Both the position numbers and the translations under genes were made by a program. Positions 21,696 to 32,271 of a stretch of DNA of 64,000 nucleotides are shown piece after piece. How positions within the stretch are numbered: the stretch's first letter is position 1; each line of letters begins with the position of its first letter. Below the pieces are notes generated by a model that ran no database searches, was not told the origin of the DNA, and saw nothing but the letters and a program-made list of their open reading frames with translations. The stretch is taken from NCBI GenBank assembly GCA_011109175.1, contig RDEW01000023.1:283225-347224 (forward strand). The letters are read 5' to 3'. The DNA is from Dicyema japonicum (Eukaryota; Dicyemida; Rhombozoa; Dicyemidae).

Positions 21696-22165
21696 TCAAA
21701 AAAATAACATTAATTGATTCTGAATAGTATCTATTTTACATTTTGAGATTTCTTTTATATTTGACCTACATGTTGATTCGGATGGCAAATGATATGTTTC
21801 ATCTTCAAAAAGGCGTATGAGAGAAGGGTGTCTCATTTCGTAAATTGGGATATTTGCCTCCAAAAATGCTTCTGTTACTTTCATAGCCCAAGTTTTCAAA
21901 GTATCGGTTATCTCAGAAATGAATGTGTACGAACTCTGAGATGAGTTGGATTGAACTCAAAAATACTGTGCCCTTTCAAATGTCTTTTTGGAGAACGATG
22001 TGCATCAACAAAAAATTTTGTGTCACATCGTACAACATTCGAGGAATTGGGGCAAAATAAATTCCCCTCTCCGTCAATAATAAACTCTGGGAATTTTTTT
22101 GCATAAAAAGAAATTTTCTGTGAAATACTCCTTTCTACCGATACGAGAGAAAAAAAATATAGCAC
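21696..22165 (-). pseudogene. CGGBP1-like (hAT-derived BED-type) protein
   Basis: Two frames read in order: FYAKKFPEFIIDGEGNLFC then SNVVRCDTKFFVDAHRSPKR (a zinc-finger-like block matching the LFC..CN..L......I..HL.S..H region of CGG-binding protein 1), and after a break VTEAFLEANIPIYEMRHPSL with HLPSESTCRS. CGGBP1-like proteins come from hAT transposases. The two parts are in different frames around 21905; a short intron there is possible, but I did not find a clean one. The Cys pattern is incomplete, so it is probably decayed. Confidence 0.5.
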
Positions 22166-22199
22166 GTTTTTTTAACTTTTTATTGTTAATTAATGTCAC

Positions 22200-23310
22200 T
22201 GTCACATTAATGCAGACGGCATATATATGGACAGCATCAATATGTCATTTATATTAATTACGTCCATATAAAATGTATTTTAATTTTTTCTAAGTCCCAT
22301 TTCAAACCTATTTTTGATGGTTCTAGCGGCTTCTGGAAAACTAAGATAGACACCGAAACTAACCTAACCTCATTTTTGAAAATTATTGATTAATTATCAT
22401 ATTGTTAATTATATTTAGAGATTTTCCATTTTAAAATAATCATTTTTAATTGTAAAAAAACTAATAAATTTTAATTGTAAACTTTTTAAGTTTGAGATAT
22501 GAATATCCTAACTCGATTTCGAAATCAACCCTAACCAAACCCTAATTGTCGAAAGCCGATTTGATATTGTACCCTATGCGGCCTTCGGTCGCGGTGTATT
22601 TGACTCAGTTTTTTTTATTAATACCATCTTTAATACTTTTTTATTACAATTTCTAGTCTTAAGAGTAACTCTAAATAACATTTTTATTTAAACTTAATTA
22701 TCAAACCGTGTACGACATAATAAAAAATAAAGTGTCAACTATTTATTTTAAAATTTTAGCAAGTTTCGAGATATTTACATTTTTGATTACATTTTTTCCA
22801 TATTTTCTAGATCATAATTATGTACTTCTTGATGAATTACTGTATACATATTTGTTTGTATTTCATTAAACAAAAGATACTTTCGGTTTGGCACATTTCC
22901 ATCGTAATCATGTCAATAATCACTTGGATACTTCGGTTTGACACATTTTCATCATACCACGTTTATATTTTCCTCATCATATCGCCATTTTCATTGTTTC
23001 TTCATTTTCTCGCCTGCTTTTTGAAGATTTTCCAGAATCTTTATATTATGTTGTTCATCTTCCGAACTTTCATTGTTTTCGTAATTTATTTCTTCTTCTG
23101 TGTCGGTTCAGTCGAATGCCATTAATGCGTTTATTTCATTTTCCTTTAGTTTTTTTAATTCCCATAAAACTTTGAAAGGGAATATTCTTCGTCGTGTCAT
23201 GTTTTGTTCGATTGTAATCATATACAATCTTCTTTATGTAAAAGAAAACTCCAAAACTTCCAGCTGAAGCACTTGTTGAGGACATCCATCGTTTAATTGA
23301 TTAGTTGAAC
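22200..23310. other. AT-rich region; hairpin at 22576-22598
   Basis: GCGGCCTTCGGTCGC (22578-22592) can form a tight hairpin. The rest is AT-rich; plus-strand frame 22820-23125 is hydrophobic low-complexity (101 codons) and not supported as a gene. Confidence 0.3.
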
Positions 23311-23317
23311 CTATTTA

Positions 23318-24110
23318 TTATAGCTTTAAAATAAACCTTTCAACTTGTCCTTGTACCCATGGTGCTCTAGGTCTGCCACAGATATGCTTTATTTTTAAAA
23401 ATTCACAGAGCTCATCATTTTCAGAATTGCGAAACTCCCTTCCGTTATCAGTTCGAAGAAAAACGGGTTCTCCAATAACGTAAAATATATTCTCAAGAAG
23501 AGATGAAATTTCCAATGCACTTTTATTCTTTGCTAGTTGCACAACATCATACTTAGTGAATGAGTCAACGACCACTAGCACCTTCATATAAATAATTATT
23601 GAAGTTTACACAGGAGTTTGATCGATTTGTTTATGAATACCTTCTGAGATCTAAAAAATCTGCAATATAGAGGTCTCATGGACCTCGAGTAAAATTAGAG
23701 TGACGGGTAGCTATGTTGCCATCAATTTTTTTGACTAATAATAAATAACCAATACTTGGCAATAAACACATTTGTTTAAAACAAAACGGATATCTTCTCT
23801 CATTATGTTGTAGAAACTATTCCTCCATATACTACTAAGTCTATCTCGGCCAAAATGGTTTTTATTATGCTCAGACTTCATAAAGCAGATACACTACCTC
23901 AATTATCGTTAATTTCAGTTCCTTATCTTCAACTGCAGAGAATCGTAATTTTAGGTCGTTCTTCAGAAAAAATGCTTGACCGTCTTCAAAAACAAATTTT
24001 TTCCATAGTTCTTTTAATCGAAATCGTTGTTTCCTGTTTAATGAATTTTCCGCTATTGATGAATTTTGAAATTTCTGAATTTTTTAAAGTTGTTCCCTAG
24101 TCAATTCCAA
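23318..24110 (-). mobile_element. Ginger-type integrase/transposase remnant
   Basis: From 24110 down: broken frames give HKNHFGRDRLSSIWRNSFYN and FVLNKCVYCQ (HHCC zinc-binding domain), then 23587-23318 gives VLVVVDSFTKYDVVQL, FLRTDNGREFRNSE (second catalytic D in TDNG.EF) and RAPWVQGQVERF (catalytic E). Integrase with no adjacent gag or RT fits a Ginger-type DNA transposon, though a Gypsy pol fragment cannot be excluded. Confidence 0.65.
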
Positions 24111-24177
24111 CAAACGCATCAGACACGTGTAATTAAAAAATAATTAAAAATATAAGATTATAATAAAATTTATTATA

Positions 24178-24256
24178 ATTGCGAAAGGTTGCAATTTTAA
24201 TTGCAACGTCTAATAAGACAAAAATTGCGAAAGGTTGCAATTTTAAATTGAAAAAA
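24178..24256. repeat. Two-copy repeat, period 46
   Basis: ATTGCGAAAGGTTGCAATTT occurs at about 24179 and 24225. The first copy also contains an inverted TTGCAATTTTAATTGCAA. Confidence 0.65.
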
Positions 24257-24339
24257 AAATATAATTAAAATTAATTATTATTCACTACTTTATTTTTTAA
24301 GTGTTGATTTATATTAAAGCAAAACATAAGTTAATTAAT

Positions 24340-25040
24340 TGCCGCGTTCACTGCGTGGCTGTTCCCTCTCAGGATTGCGAGCTAAATTCTCTCAAACAGC
24401 CAGTGGCGTTCGCGGAGATCTGCATGATGTGATCCGAAAAAGTTGAGTGTGGATCCGGAAGTCTCCATAGCAAGGGTAACAAATTTGACATTATCGGGAA
24501 GGTCGACATATTTTTCGAGTTTGGCCTTCTCCACCTTGACGGCTGCAGAGCAGGCCCTTGAAGCGCACTCGTGAAGATTGTACGGGGCGAACGTGTCTGT
24601 ACATGTCACGTCCCAAACAAGTGGTTTCCCAGGATCAAAGGCAAATATGGTCATCCAATCCGGTCGTTTCTCGTCACTTCTGCATAACCCGACCGGTTCA
24701 AGAATGGCCGAGTATCCAGCAACATCCATAGCCCCCTTGACAATCTCATTCAGAGCTTTGTAATTTGAAGATTTGCTAGCACTCCTCTTGCAGGCGAGAG
24801 GGTGCAGGCAATAGCATTCCATCAGGATGCCACATCGGCACGGGTGAGGTACACATACTTTCAGTCTCAGCCGCAGTAAGATACCACTTCTAACGCATTC
24901 ATTATCCAGAAAAATGCCCAGAGTTCCATTTGGGATGGCGTTTAGCCAAGCTCGGCTCTCAGGGGAAGCCCCCTAAAGCAAACAAGCGCGTCGGTGCTGA
25001 TTGGCTGATTCCAGTAGGAGTCCATATGTTTTCTCCGTGA
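24340..25040 (-). mobile_element. RT/C-terminal-nuclease retroelement, copy C
   Basis: Frame 24822-24382: CYCLHPLACKRSASKSSNY, KALNEIVKGAMDVAGYSAIL, EKRPDWMTIFAFDPGKPLVW, DVTCTDTFAPYNLHE, VTLAMETSGSTLNFFG. It ends with ISLAILRGNSHAVNAA-like sequence near 24345. Upstream (25000-24830) the AWLNAIPNGTLGIFLDNECVR block is in another frame. The PDG motif is PDW here, so the nuclease centre is altered. Confidence 0.7.
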
Positions 25041-25099
25041 AGAGAGAAGCACTTCCGACTTTCTGTGTTCTTTGAACAAAATTTTTGTGTAGAATTTTA

Positions 25100-25954
25100 T
25101 CAAATTGTTAACGTCACGTTGAGTATAGTCATCCTCGGGGAAGTTTCTTCGCCCTTTGCAACATTTCTAGTGGCATTCCACATTTCACCGATACTACGGT
25201 TGCGATTTACCCTTGTAAAAATCCGATTCCACTTCAATTTTTGGGCCTTGAACTCTCTGGCCTTTATTTCGTTGTTTAGAGCTCTGATCCGAAGTTTCGT
25301 TTCTAATGTGATCCAATTAGATTTTTGAGGTGATTTCTTTTTGATCAATGCCGACTTCCCTCGACCATTAAAGGAATTTAGACGATGCTTGGGAATAGCT
25401 AATAATCTTGCTTCTAGGATTGTGCAAGTAAAGTATTTGATCGCTTTTTCTAGCGATTTGAAGCTGTCCAAGTGACAATTCTTTAGTCTATCATCCGAGA
25501 TTGCGCGATACAATTCCCAATTAGCAGCTTTGTAATTATAACTAGTAGGTGTTCTCCTCACTTTGACTTCTCTCTTGATCTTCATCACAATTGGGTTATG
25601 ATCGCTTCTTGTTTCGTAGAAGAATGACAAGGTAATTTTCGATGAAAGTGATGTGAAATAGAGTGTTACGTCAGGAGAAGTAGGCTGGTCCGTATCTCTG
25701 AGTAGGGTCATTGCATTTCTCGCTGAGTTATTCAGTATCGCTAGGGAGTCCGTTTTCCATAACAATTGCTTCCCTCTCGTGTCGGCCTGTTGGGTTGACA
25801 ACCATAAGGGATGCTTTGCGTTTAAATCTCCACATATGATGATCGTAGATAGCCAATCTTGATAAGTTTTGAATAACATAGTCCTTTGGGCAGGAGCCGG
25901 GAGGAGGAAGTAGTTGTTCACGAGACACAGACTTCCGTTTGTTGTCCCAAGCAA
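25100..25954 (-). pseudogene. APE-type endonuclease of a LINE
   Basis: 284 codons. Motifs: IIICGDLNAKHPLW (catalytic D/N), NNSARNAMTLLRD, TSPDVTLYF, YETRSDHNPIVMKI (SDHxP catalytic His), then a basic linker SYNYKAANWELYRA. The N-terminal half is in the frame 26389-26123 (LNINGIKGKV, MIQET). The DLNAKH and SDHNPI motifs match the LINEs at 39460 and 35095. Confidence 0.7.
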
Positions 25955-26344
25955 GATTCCAATTGCCTCAGTAACCTCGTCATTTCCAACAAGTTTCTCA
26001 CTTCCGAAGTAATGTCTCTGTATTTCAGGTTCTTTTTGAATAGAGTAAGTAGTTTACCCCCTCTTCTCTTTTTACAGTTCATCCTGATAGCCTCGTATCC
26101 AGGAAATGAAGGAGTGGATCATTCATGCGGAGTTAGTTTCTTGAATCATAGTTACGTCAATCTTTTGATTTACCAGGATTGAGGGGAGTTCCCTGACCTT
26201 GCCTTTAATTCCGTTGATGTTCAATTGGAGAGCAGTGAATTTCCTTTCTCCACAGTGGGCTGAGGGTTTTCTCCGGGAATGTTTGGACTTTTTCTGAAAC
26301 ACATCGCCGGTGGTCGATAATGAACCCGGGAGGAAAAACTCTGA

Positions 26345-26420
26345 TGGTCCTTTTCGGGAGGGAATTAGGAGCCCTCTGGGCGTTGCCAAATCTTTTTAAA
26401 TTGGTGGACCACATAACGCC
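26345..26420 (-). ncRNA. HDV-like ribozyme-like leader (copy A)
   Basis: Minus strand: P1 GGCGTT (26420-26415) pairs with AACGCC (26384-26379). P2 TGGTCC (26411-26406) pairs with GGACCA (26350-26345). P3 CCAA/TTGG lies between. P4 is a GAGGG/CCCTC hairpin, and the linker CGAAAA precedes P2', matching the C-G-A-A junction of delta-like ribozymes. P2 is a compensated variant of the other copies. Confidence 0.65.
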
Positions 26421-26654
26421 ACGCTACACGATTATTTTTTATTTAAATTTAATATTCTTTAGTCTATATTAACTTTATCACCCCTATACATGACATTGAT
26501 TGACACATGATTTTGTTGCGCGTTGCTCACAGTGCGGGCGACATAATAAACGTGAGAAATGTTTTCACTTGTCATCACTCTCGCGCTCACGACATAATTA
26601 GTGTAGCCGGGAGAGAGATACGCGTTAATTAATATTAGTTGAGTGTGCTCTCCC

Positions 26655-26818
26655 CACTCCACTGGAGGGGTTTCCACAACTGCATGTAATGGACGTCTTA
26701 TTTTTTATGCTGATTCCGGATGGACTCTGTTTCTGTAGAAGTGGTAACTGGATACACTTAATTAGTTGTTTACTCTAACATCTTTCTCGGTGTATCCGGG
26801 GTTAATTAATGTCGTATG
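26655..26818 (+). mobile_element. Short ribozyme-family element, 3' part (second copy)
   Basis: CCCCACTCCACTGGAGGGG to the 3' end matches 34718-34880 almost base for base, including GGATACAC (26750-26757) and GTGTATCC (26790-26797) with 32 nt between, then GGGGTTAATTAAT. The ribozyme-like 5' part is not seen upstream here. Confidence 0.75.
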
Positions 26819-27355
26819 TCATAAGAACCCGGGGCGTTGATACTGTCCGGGTTGAAAAGACAAATTTATCACTTGAAAACATTAACAACCACTAAGTTTT
26901 GTCTCAAGAGAAACAAAACAGAGATAAGTTAAATCCCCAAGGAAAATAGAAAAGTAAAATCCCGGAGTAAAGTAGAGATGTTAAATCCCTAAGGAAAATA
27001 ACCGAGATATAAGGTTACTTTGTAGCAAATCCGACAAGACAAGACAAATTTTATTTTCTAACAAACCCCAAAACTAATTACTGTAAAGAAACCAAAACCT
27101 GAACCAAAACTAATTAAGTGGGTTTGTATTCATCGTGTAGGGTCATTTTATGAGACACCACATGTCTCTACTTCGTTTGGACCCCAAAATTACAGCAAAT
27201 CCGAGATAACAGATAACATAATTTATTTGCAAAACCCCAACTAACTAAACAAGGTAAGAGCCATTAACTAAAGAGGAAAAACCAAGATTTGGGGTCGTCT
27301 ATATCGGGGCACTCTCATGAGACACCGTATGTCTCTTCTCCGTAAAAAGCCCCAA

Positions 27356-27628
27356 TTACAATGCGAGTTTCCACAAGCAATGTAATAAATCACCGATTCT
27401 TCTCGTTTTTCTTTCGTATTCGTCATCAATTTCAGATGCTAAATCCAATCCATGTGCGAGTTTAATTGCATACCTTCTTGTCTTTTCTAATTTAGTTAGT
27501 AGGACTGATTCCTCCTCTGTTTTAAACCAACCTTGATATCCATATATTAGGAAAGGTTCAATACACGTTTTGTAGACAAACATAAAAGTATCTGGAGACA
27601 AATGAAAGCGGAGTAGGGACTTGAGCAT
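27356..27628 (-). pseudogene. C-terminal end of the Jockey-type RT
   Basis: 90 codons: MLKSLLRFHLSPDTFMFVYK, CIEPFLIYGYQGWF, LEKTRRYAIKLAHGLDLASE. It follows the RT ORF after a frame change. Part of it recurs at 30835-30725. Confidence 0.7.
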
Positions 27629-28932
27629 TCCCGTAGCTTTCTCTCTTCGTATTTTGATGTGCTCTTTAAACGATCCTTTTTTGTTAATGCATACTCCATC
27701 AAGTTTTCCGAGAACTTAACATTCCCTGTATCAACATATTGATTCTTCCTATTTCTCGCTATCCAGGTTACAGAACTTTTTTCTCTTGATAATGTCAATC
27801 CATTATTCCGACACCAATCTTCGATTTTCGACATATGAGCTAATGTTCTTTTCCATGATATTGATTTATTTATACTAGTGTCCAAAATTAGAATGTCGTC
27901 TGCATAAATTATCATTTTGGTATTGATGTGTTCCGGTTTTGGCACCTCGCTCATTATACAGTTGAAGAGGAGGGGACTCAAAATTGAACCTTGTGGAACA
28001 CCTCTACTTAGTTTTATCTTTTTAGAGAGCATATTTCCCACACGAATATAAGACTCCCTTCCCATAAGGAAGTCTCTAATCCACATGAGCGCCGACTTTC
28101 CAATGTTCGCTTTTGACAATGTCTCGAGAAGTCCTTCATGCCAGACACTGTCAAAAGCCTTGGATATGTCCAAACACGTTGCAGTAAGGTATTCTTTCTT
28201 ACTTATAGATTCTTGAATTGACTTCCTAAGTTCCCGGATGCAGTCTTCAGTTCCTCTATTTTTACGGAACCCCCACTGATTGTTTGCAAGAAAATTGTTT
28301 TCCTCAACCACTTTTGATAATCTATTAAAGACAATTTTCTCCATAATTTTTGAAGTTGAACAAATAAGACTAATTGGTCTATAATTTTCTGGATTAGATC
28401 TTGATTTTCCTTTCTTTCCAATCATCCGAACAATCGACTTTTTCCAGGTCGATGGAACGTGAGCAAGTTTCCACGAGGCATTATAAAGCATGGTTAATGC
28501 ATCAATTAACATAGCATTTGCATTCTTGAATATTTTCATTGGGATAAAATCCCATCCAGGGGTTTTGTTCTTGCAGCTACAAATCGCAATTTTTACTTCT
28601 TCAGGGGAAATAGGAGTACACATAGGACCCTTCATTGACACCATCCTATCATAGTGATGATTATTGCTTCGAAATTCACATGGAATAATGGAAGCAGGAT
28701 CTACTTCTTGAATTTTTGCTAACTGTTGCCGTAGAATTTCTGGGATTTCCCCCTTTGAAATACAACAACCATTGGATGATTTTAGGTGTATTTCATCACA
28801 TTTATCATCAGAGGATTTCAATCTCGCGAATACTTTCCAAAAGTCTGCATTCTTGTGGTTGATCTTTGAGCATTCTCTTCTCCATTTATTTTCCTGTTTT
28901 CGTTTGGATATTTTCATTAATTCATTTTTCAC
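27547..28932 (-). CDS. Reverse transcriptase of the Jockey-type LINE
   Basis: 461 codons without stops. Motifs: CKNKTPGWDFIPMKIFK, NPENYRPISLICSTSKIMEK, NNQWGFRKNRGTEDCIREL, ATCLDISKAFDSVWHEGLL (motif A D about residue 255), SRGVPQGSILSPLLFNCI (motif B), MIIYADDILILDTS (YADD about residue 342). The C-terminal thumb continues in the frame 27628-27356 (TFMFVYKTCIEPFLIYGYQG) after one frame break near 27690-27620. One of the two best-preserved RTs in the window. Confidence 0.85.
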   Translation of the reverse strand: MKNELMKISKRKQENKWRRECSKINHKNADFWKVFARLKSSDDKCDEIHLKSSNGCCISKGEIPEILRQQLAKIQEVDPASIIPCEFRSNNHHYDRMVSMKGPMCTPISPEEVKIAICSCKNKTPGWDFIPMKIFKNANAMLIDALTMLYNASWKLAHVPSTWKKSIVRMIGKKGKSRSNPENYRPISLICSTSKIMEKIVFNRLSKVVEENNFLANNQWGFRKNRGTEDCIRELRKSIQESISKKEYLTATCLDISKAFDSVWHEGLLETLSKANIGKSALMWIRDFLMGRESYIRVGNMLSKKIKLSRGVPQGSILSPLLFNCIMSEVPKPEHINTKMIIYADDILILDTSINKSISWKRTLAHMSKIEDWCRNNGLTLSREKSSVTWIARNRKNQYVDTGNVKFSENLMEYALTKKDRLKSTSKYEERKLRECSSPYSAFICLQILLCLSTKRVLNLS

Positions 28933-28989
28933 GAAGCTGATCTGAACCTTTAGCTATTCCGAGTCGGGAATGTTCCAACATCTTTTCAG

Positions 28990-29862
28990 TTAACTTTCAA
29001 GTGATTTTTTCTCTCGATAGAGGGAATCTTCTTTTAAGCTCATTGATAAGCATCCATGCGGCATACGGAATTTTTTATTTCCATATTCGTCCAAATAACA
29101 CAATATCAAAGTCCTAATTTTGTCATCCAAGTAATCAATATCTGAGGAGTCCAAGATCAATAGATCACAGACATTTCCCAGTTTCACCCGTATAAAATAA
29201 TCGAAATCAACCCAGTTGACATTATTAAGGTTGTAGCCAACAAAAGTTCTTTCAGCAGATATAGGCCCCGTCCTTATTTCCAAAGTTTGTGGAAGATGGT
29301 CGCTTCCAATATCTTGCTCCACATATGGGTGCTCACAAATTTTGCTTAGATTCTGAGGCATCACAAAAACTCCGAGCTTGTCCCCACTCCTTGGTGCAAA
29401 GTGATTAATTTCTACTGAAGTTAAAATCTTTAACTCTCCAGACTTCATCCATTTTACAAGGCATTTTCCATCTTGATTGGTTGCTACACAACCATAGTCA
29501 GTATGTTTAGCGTTCATGACCCCAACAAGGATTGGATATTCATTGTTTTCCATAAATTTGTCAACAATCCATGGATATTCTCGTAGTTTTTTAGAATAGA
29601 TTCCTCCGATAGTTATCCATCCCATAGTTATTTGTAGTTGAATGCTTGCTAGTTCACAAAGATTTTCTTCATTGATCGTGGGTAGTCTTGTATTTAAAGA
29701 AGTTTTGTAGTAAATTGAAGTTCCTGTTCCAGCACAAGAACCAGTCTTCCAAAAAATATCTAATGAGTCGTGTCCATCAATTTTAAATGGTCTTTTCTTC
29801 AATTTAGTTTCGTTTATAATTAGAACATCCATCTGGATAGTGCTGGCTAAAGCAACCAGCAC
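28990..29862 (-). CDS. APE endonuclease of the Jockey-type LINE
   Basis: 290 codons: VLIINETKL (catalytic E), SLDIFWKTGSCAGTGTSIYY, WITIGGIYSKK, PILVGVMNAKHTDYG (DxN written as VMNAKH, first residue changed from D), IGSDHLPQTLEI (SDHxP), VGYNLNNVNWVDFDYF. It is open throughout but lacks the usual catalytic Asp before NAKH, so it may be inactive. Confidence 0.7.
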   Translation of the reverse strand: MLVALASTIQMDVLIINETKLKKRPFKIDGHDSLDIFWKTGSCAGTGTSIYYKTSLNTRLPTINEENLCELASIQLQITMGWITIGGIYSKKLREYPWIVDKFMENNEYPILVGVMNAKHTDYGCVATNQDGKCLVKWMKSGELKILTSVEINHFAPRSGDKLGVFVMPQNLSKICEHPYVEQDIGSDHLPQTLEIRTGPISAERTFVGYNLNNVNWVDFDYFIRVKLGNVCDLLILDSSDIDYLDDKIRTLILCYLDEYGNKKFRMPHGCLSMSLKEDSLYREKKSLES

Positions 29863-29900
29863 TGAGGCCAGTTTCCAAAAAGAACGGGCATTAATCAGGG

Positions 29901-30584
29901 TTATCTGACTACTTCTGGTTTTTTTTGGTGGCTGCCCTCTCTTTTTAAGAGCGCCACCAAATCTAGTAAAAATTTAGAATCCTTTTTTGTTCTAGTCATA
30001 TCTTTAATGCTTCTCTCCAACTTGTCAAGAATCGAGTTGGAAGCTACTACTTCTTCATTTTCAGACAAGATGTTTGAGTGAGTCTCGATAGTCTGTGTAG
30101 CAACTCCAAAAGTCACTTTTCTAACAGGTGCTTCCGCCTGGTCACTCTCATCAAAACTGCTTGTCTGTGTTGAAACTTCTACTGTTTCTTTTTTAGAAGG
30201 TTTCTTATTATATGTCGTATTCCAGCCAGTCTGCCCATACATTCTTAATTTCTTATTCGTTCCAATATTGGAAACTTCACTTTCTCCTTTATGGGCATTT
30301 TCTCGTTTTAGAGATAATTTTCCATTCGATTCTTTCCTTTTTTGGTCAATTTTGTTTTTCTTCGCTATGTTAGCTTCAACAGCCTTGGGGCATCCTCCAT
30401 AATTGGCAAAGTGGCTGGATGAACCACAATTCACACACGACTTATTATTGTTTGTAACAGGACACTGCGATCTTCTATGTGGCCCAGAACAAACAAGAAA
30501 TCTTTCAACATTCTTGCAAAAACGAGCAATATGACCAAACTGTTGACAACGAAAACATTGGATAAATCCGATGAGAGATAACAT
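29901..30584 (-). CDS. Gag-like ORF1 with three CCHC/CCHC-like knuckles
   Basis: 227 codons, 5' truncated. Zinc knuckles: CFRCQQFGHIARFC, CSGPHRRSQC (first Cys pair reduced), CVNCGSSSHFANYGGC. A basic stretch (KRKESNGKLSLKRENAHK) follows, then a low-complexity tail with TQTIETHSN and KFLLDLVALLKRE. This is the nucleic-acid-binding ORF1 of I/Jockey-type LINEs. The start of ORF1 is missing because the element is truncated at about 30580; the first M is internal. Confidence 0.7.
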   Translation of the reverse strand: MLSLIGFIQCFRCQQFGHIARFCKNVERFLVCSGPHRRSQCPVTNNNKSCVNCGSSSHFANYGGCPKAVEANIAKKNKIDQKRKESNGKLSLKRENAHKGESEVSNIGTNKKLRMYGQTGWNTTYNKKPSKKETVEVSTQTSSFDESDQAEAPVRKVTFGVATQTIETHSNILSENEEVVASNSILDKLERSIKDMTRTKKDSKFLLDLVALLKREGSHQKKPEVVR

Positions 30585-31445
30585 GATTTATTCGCAAAAC
30601 CCCAACTAACTAAACAAGGTAAGAGTTATTAACTAAAGAGGAAAAACCAAGATTTGGGTCGTCTATATCGGGGCACTCTCATGAGACACCGTATGTCTCT
30701 TCTCCGTAAAAAAGCCCCAATTACAATGCGAGTTTCCACAAGCAATGTAATAAATCACCGATTCTTCTCGTTTTTCTTTCGTATTCGTCATCAATTTCAG
30801 ATGCTAAATCCAATCCATGTGCGAGTTTAATTGCATTTATAATTAGAACTTCCATCTGGATCGTGCTGGTTATAGCAACCAGCACTGAGGCCCGTTTCCG
30901 AAGAGAACGGGCATTAATCAGGGTTATCCTGACTACTTCTGGTTTTTTCGGTGGCTGCCCTCTCTTCTTAAGAGCACCACTCTCTTCTCTGTGTTGAAGC
31001 TTCTACTGTTTCTTTTTAGAAGGTTTCTTATTATATGTCGTATTCCAGCCAGTCTGCTCATACATTCTAATCTCTGACTTTAATTTCTTATTCGTTCCAG
31101 TTTTGGAAACTTCACTTTCTCCATTATGGGCATTTTCTCGTTTTAGGGATAATTTTCCATTCGATTCTTTCCTTTTTTGGTCAATTTTGTTTTTCTTCGC
31201 AATGTTAGCTTCAACAGCCTTGGGACATCTTCCATTTCTCGTTTTAGGGATAATTTTCCATTCGATTCTTTCCTTTTTTGGTCAATTTTGTTTTTCTTCG
31301 CAATGTTAGCTTCAACAGCCTTGGGACATCTTCCATAATTGGCAAAGTCGATGGATGAACACAATTCAAAGGACTTATTATTGTTTGTAACCGGACACTG
31401 CGATCTTCTATGTGAATCAGAACAAACAAGGCATCTTTCAACACA
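30576..31445 (-). mobile_element. Rearranged second copy of the Jockey-type LINE
   Basis: A mosaic of the neighbouring LINE. 30590-30835 matches its 3' region (27220-27460). At about 30837 it jumps to the ORF1/APE junction (29815-29965), at about 30970 to ORF1 (30150-30270), and 31090-31440 matches the zinc-knuckle part. The order is kept, so three internal deletions explain it. It also carries the 101-bp duplication. Confidence 0.75.
31140..31341. repeat. Tandem duplication, period 101
   Basis: TTTTAGGGATAATTTTCCAT starts at 31141 and again at 31242; both units end GGGACATCTTCCAT. The copies are nearly identical, so the duplication is recent. It lies in the ORF1 remnant of the LINE. Confidence 0.85.
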
Positions 31446-32270
31446 TCTCCATTAGGCCTGAAGTATGTTTTTCAAACTCGTAGTATATTCCTTCGTCTTG
31501 TAGCACCAGTGACATCACTTACTCACCAGTGGCACCACAAGTCGTCCCAATCGGTCCCCAAATCTTGGCTTTCCTAATTGGACAAATCCTAATTGGACAA
31601 ATCCGAAAATATTTAGGTAATGCCATATTATTGAGATATTTATATCTTATAACATTAAACTGATAAGGTTGAATTAAGTAATTCAAATTAAGAATAAAAT
31701 TTAAAATATAAAAAAAAGATTAAAATATGTGATAAAAATTACAAATAACTCAAATATCGATGATTCAAAGGTTTTCGATGAAGATATAACAGAGTCTGAG
31801 TTAGGAAGCTCTTATAAATTCAAAGACGTCGACAAGTACCCAGTGAGCAATTGGCCCAGGACCCTGTTGAAAATAATGTATCTGTTTCTATATTTTATTC
31901 ACCGGCTCTGGACCCTTATTTTTCTCATTTTTTCACTGAAACTAATGAGCCATTAAAATGGAAAGAGAATATAAATAAAAAAAAATGAAAATTAGAAATC
32001 ATTTCTTTTGCTAACTAAAAGTTTCTTTCCAAAGAGTTGGAGTTTGATATACCTCGCAGAGTTCAAGATTGTTTTGATTGTACTCACTTGGGATGGCCTA
32101 GTGACTACACATTCCTGAAGTTTGCCAGATCTTTGAATATGAGTGAAAGAACGTATGCTAACGAATAAGAATGGCTCTAACAGAATCAATGGAACCTTTA
32201 TATGGACCCGAAATGGAACCGTTATTGAATGATCATAACAAAAATTTAACAACTTTTAATATAAAAACGA
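31446..32270. other. No recognised gene
   Basis: Plus-strand frame 31729-31956 (75 codons) and an overlapping frame with FYSPALDPYFSHFFTE are not recognised. The rest is AT-rich. Confidence 0.3.
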
Positions 32271-32271
32271 T

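Larger units (their letters stand above)
25041..26435 (-). mobile_element. 5' part of a ribozyme-headed APE-type LINE
   Basis: From 26420 down: a ribozyme-like leader (26420-26345), then a frame with LSTTGDVFQ (a weak echo of the 2A motif), FTALQLNINGIKGKV and VTMIQETNS, and, after a break, the APE domain at 25954-25100. It stops near 25090 inside the linker between APE and RT. RT is absent. Confidence 0.65.
26815..30580 (-). mobile_element. Jockey-type LINE with gag, APE and RT (copy 1)
   Basis: It encodes CCHC gag (30584-29901), APE (29862-28990), RT (28932-27547, C-terminus to 27356) and a long 3' region to about 26815. That 3' region contains hairpins GAGACA..TGTCTC at about 27312 and 27150. 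The 5' end at about 30575 joins directly to the 3' region of another copy of the same element, so it is 5' truncated and inserted in its own kind. Confidence 0.8.

Noticed and set aside
22340-22560. Telomere-like repeats (CTAACC, CCCTAA)
   Set aside because: Only isolated units (AACCTAACCTC, AACCCTAACC, AACCCTAATT); no tandem array.
22820-23125. 101-codon hydrophobic plus-strand frame as a membrane protein
   Set aside because: AT-rich low-complexity sequence of Phe/Ile/Tyr codons; no start context, homology or neighbouring exon.
26300-26330. 2A motif in the LINE at 26.3 kb (TTGDVFQ)
   Set aside because: Only G-D-V and Q agree; N-P-G-P is absent. It is at most a decayed relic.
31729-31956. 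75-codon frame as a PiggyBac-like piece
   Set aside because: FYSPALDPYFSHFF looked suggestive, but no catalytic or family motif could be identified.
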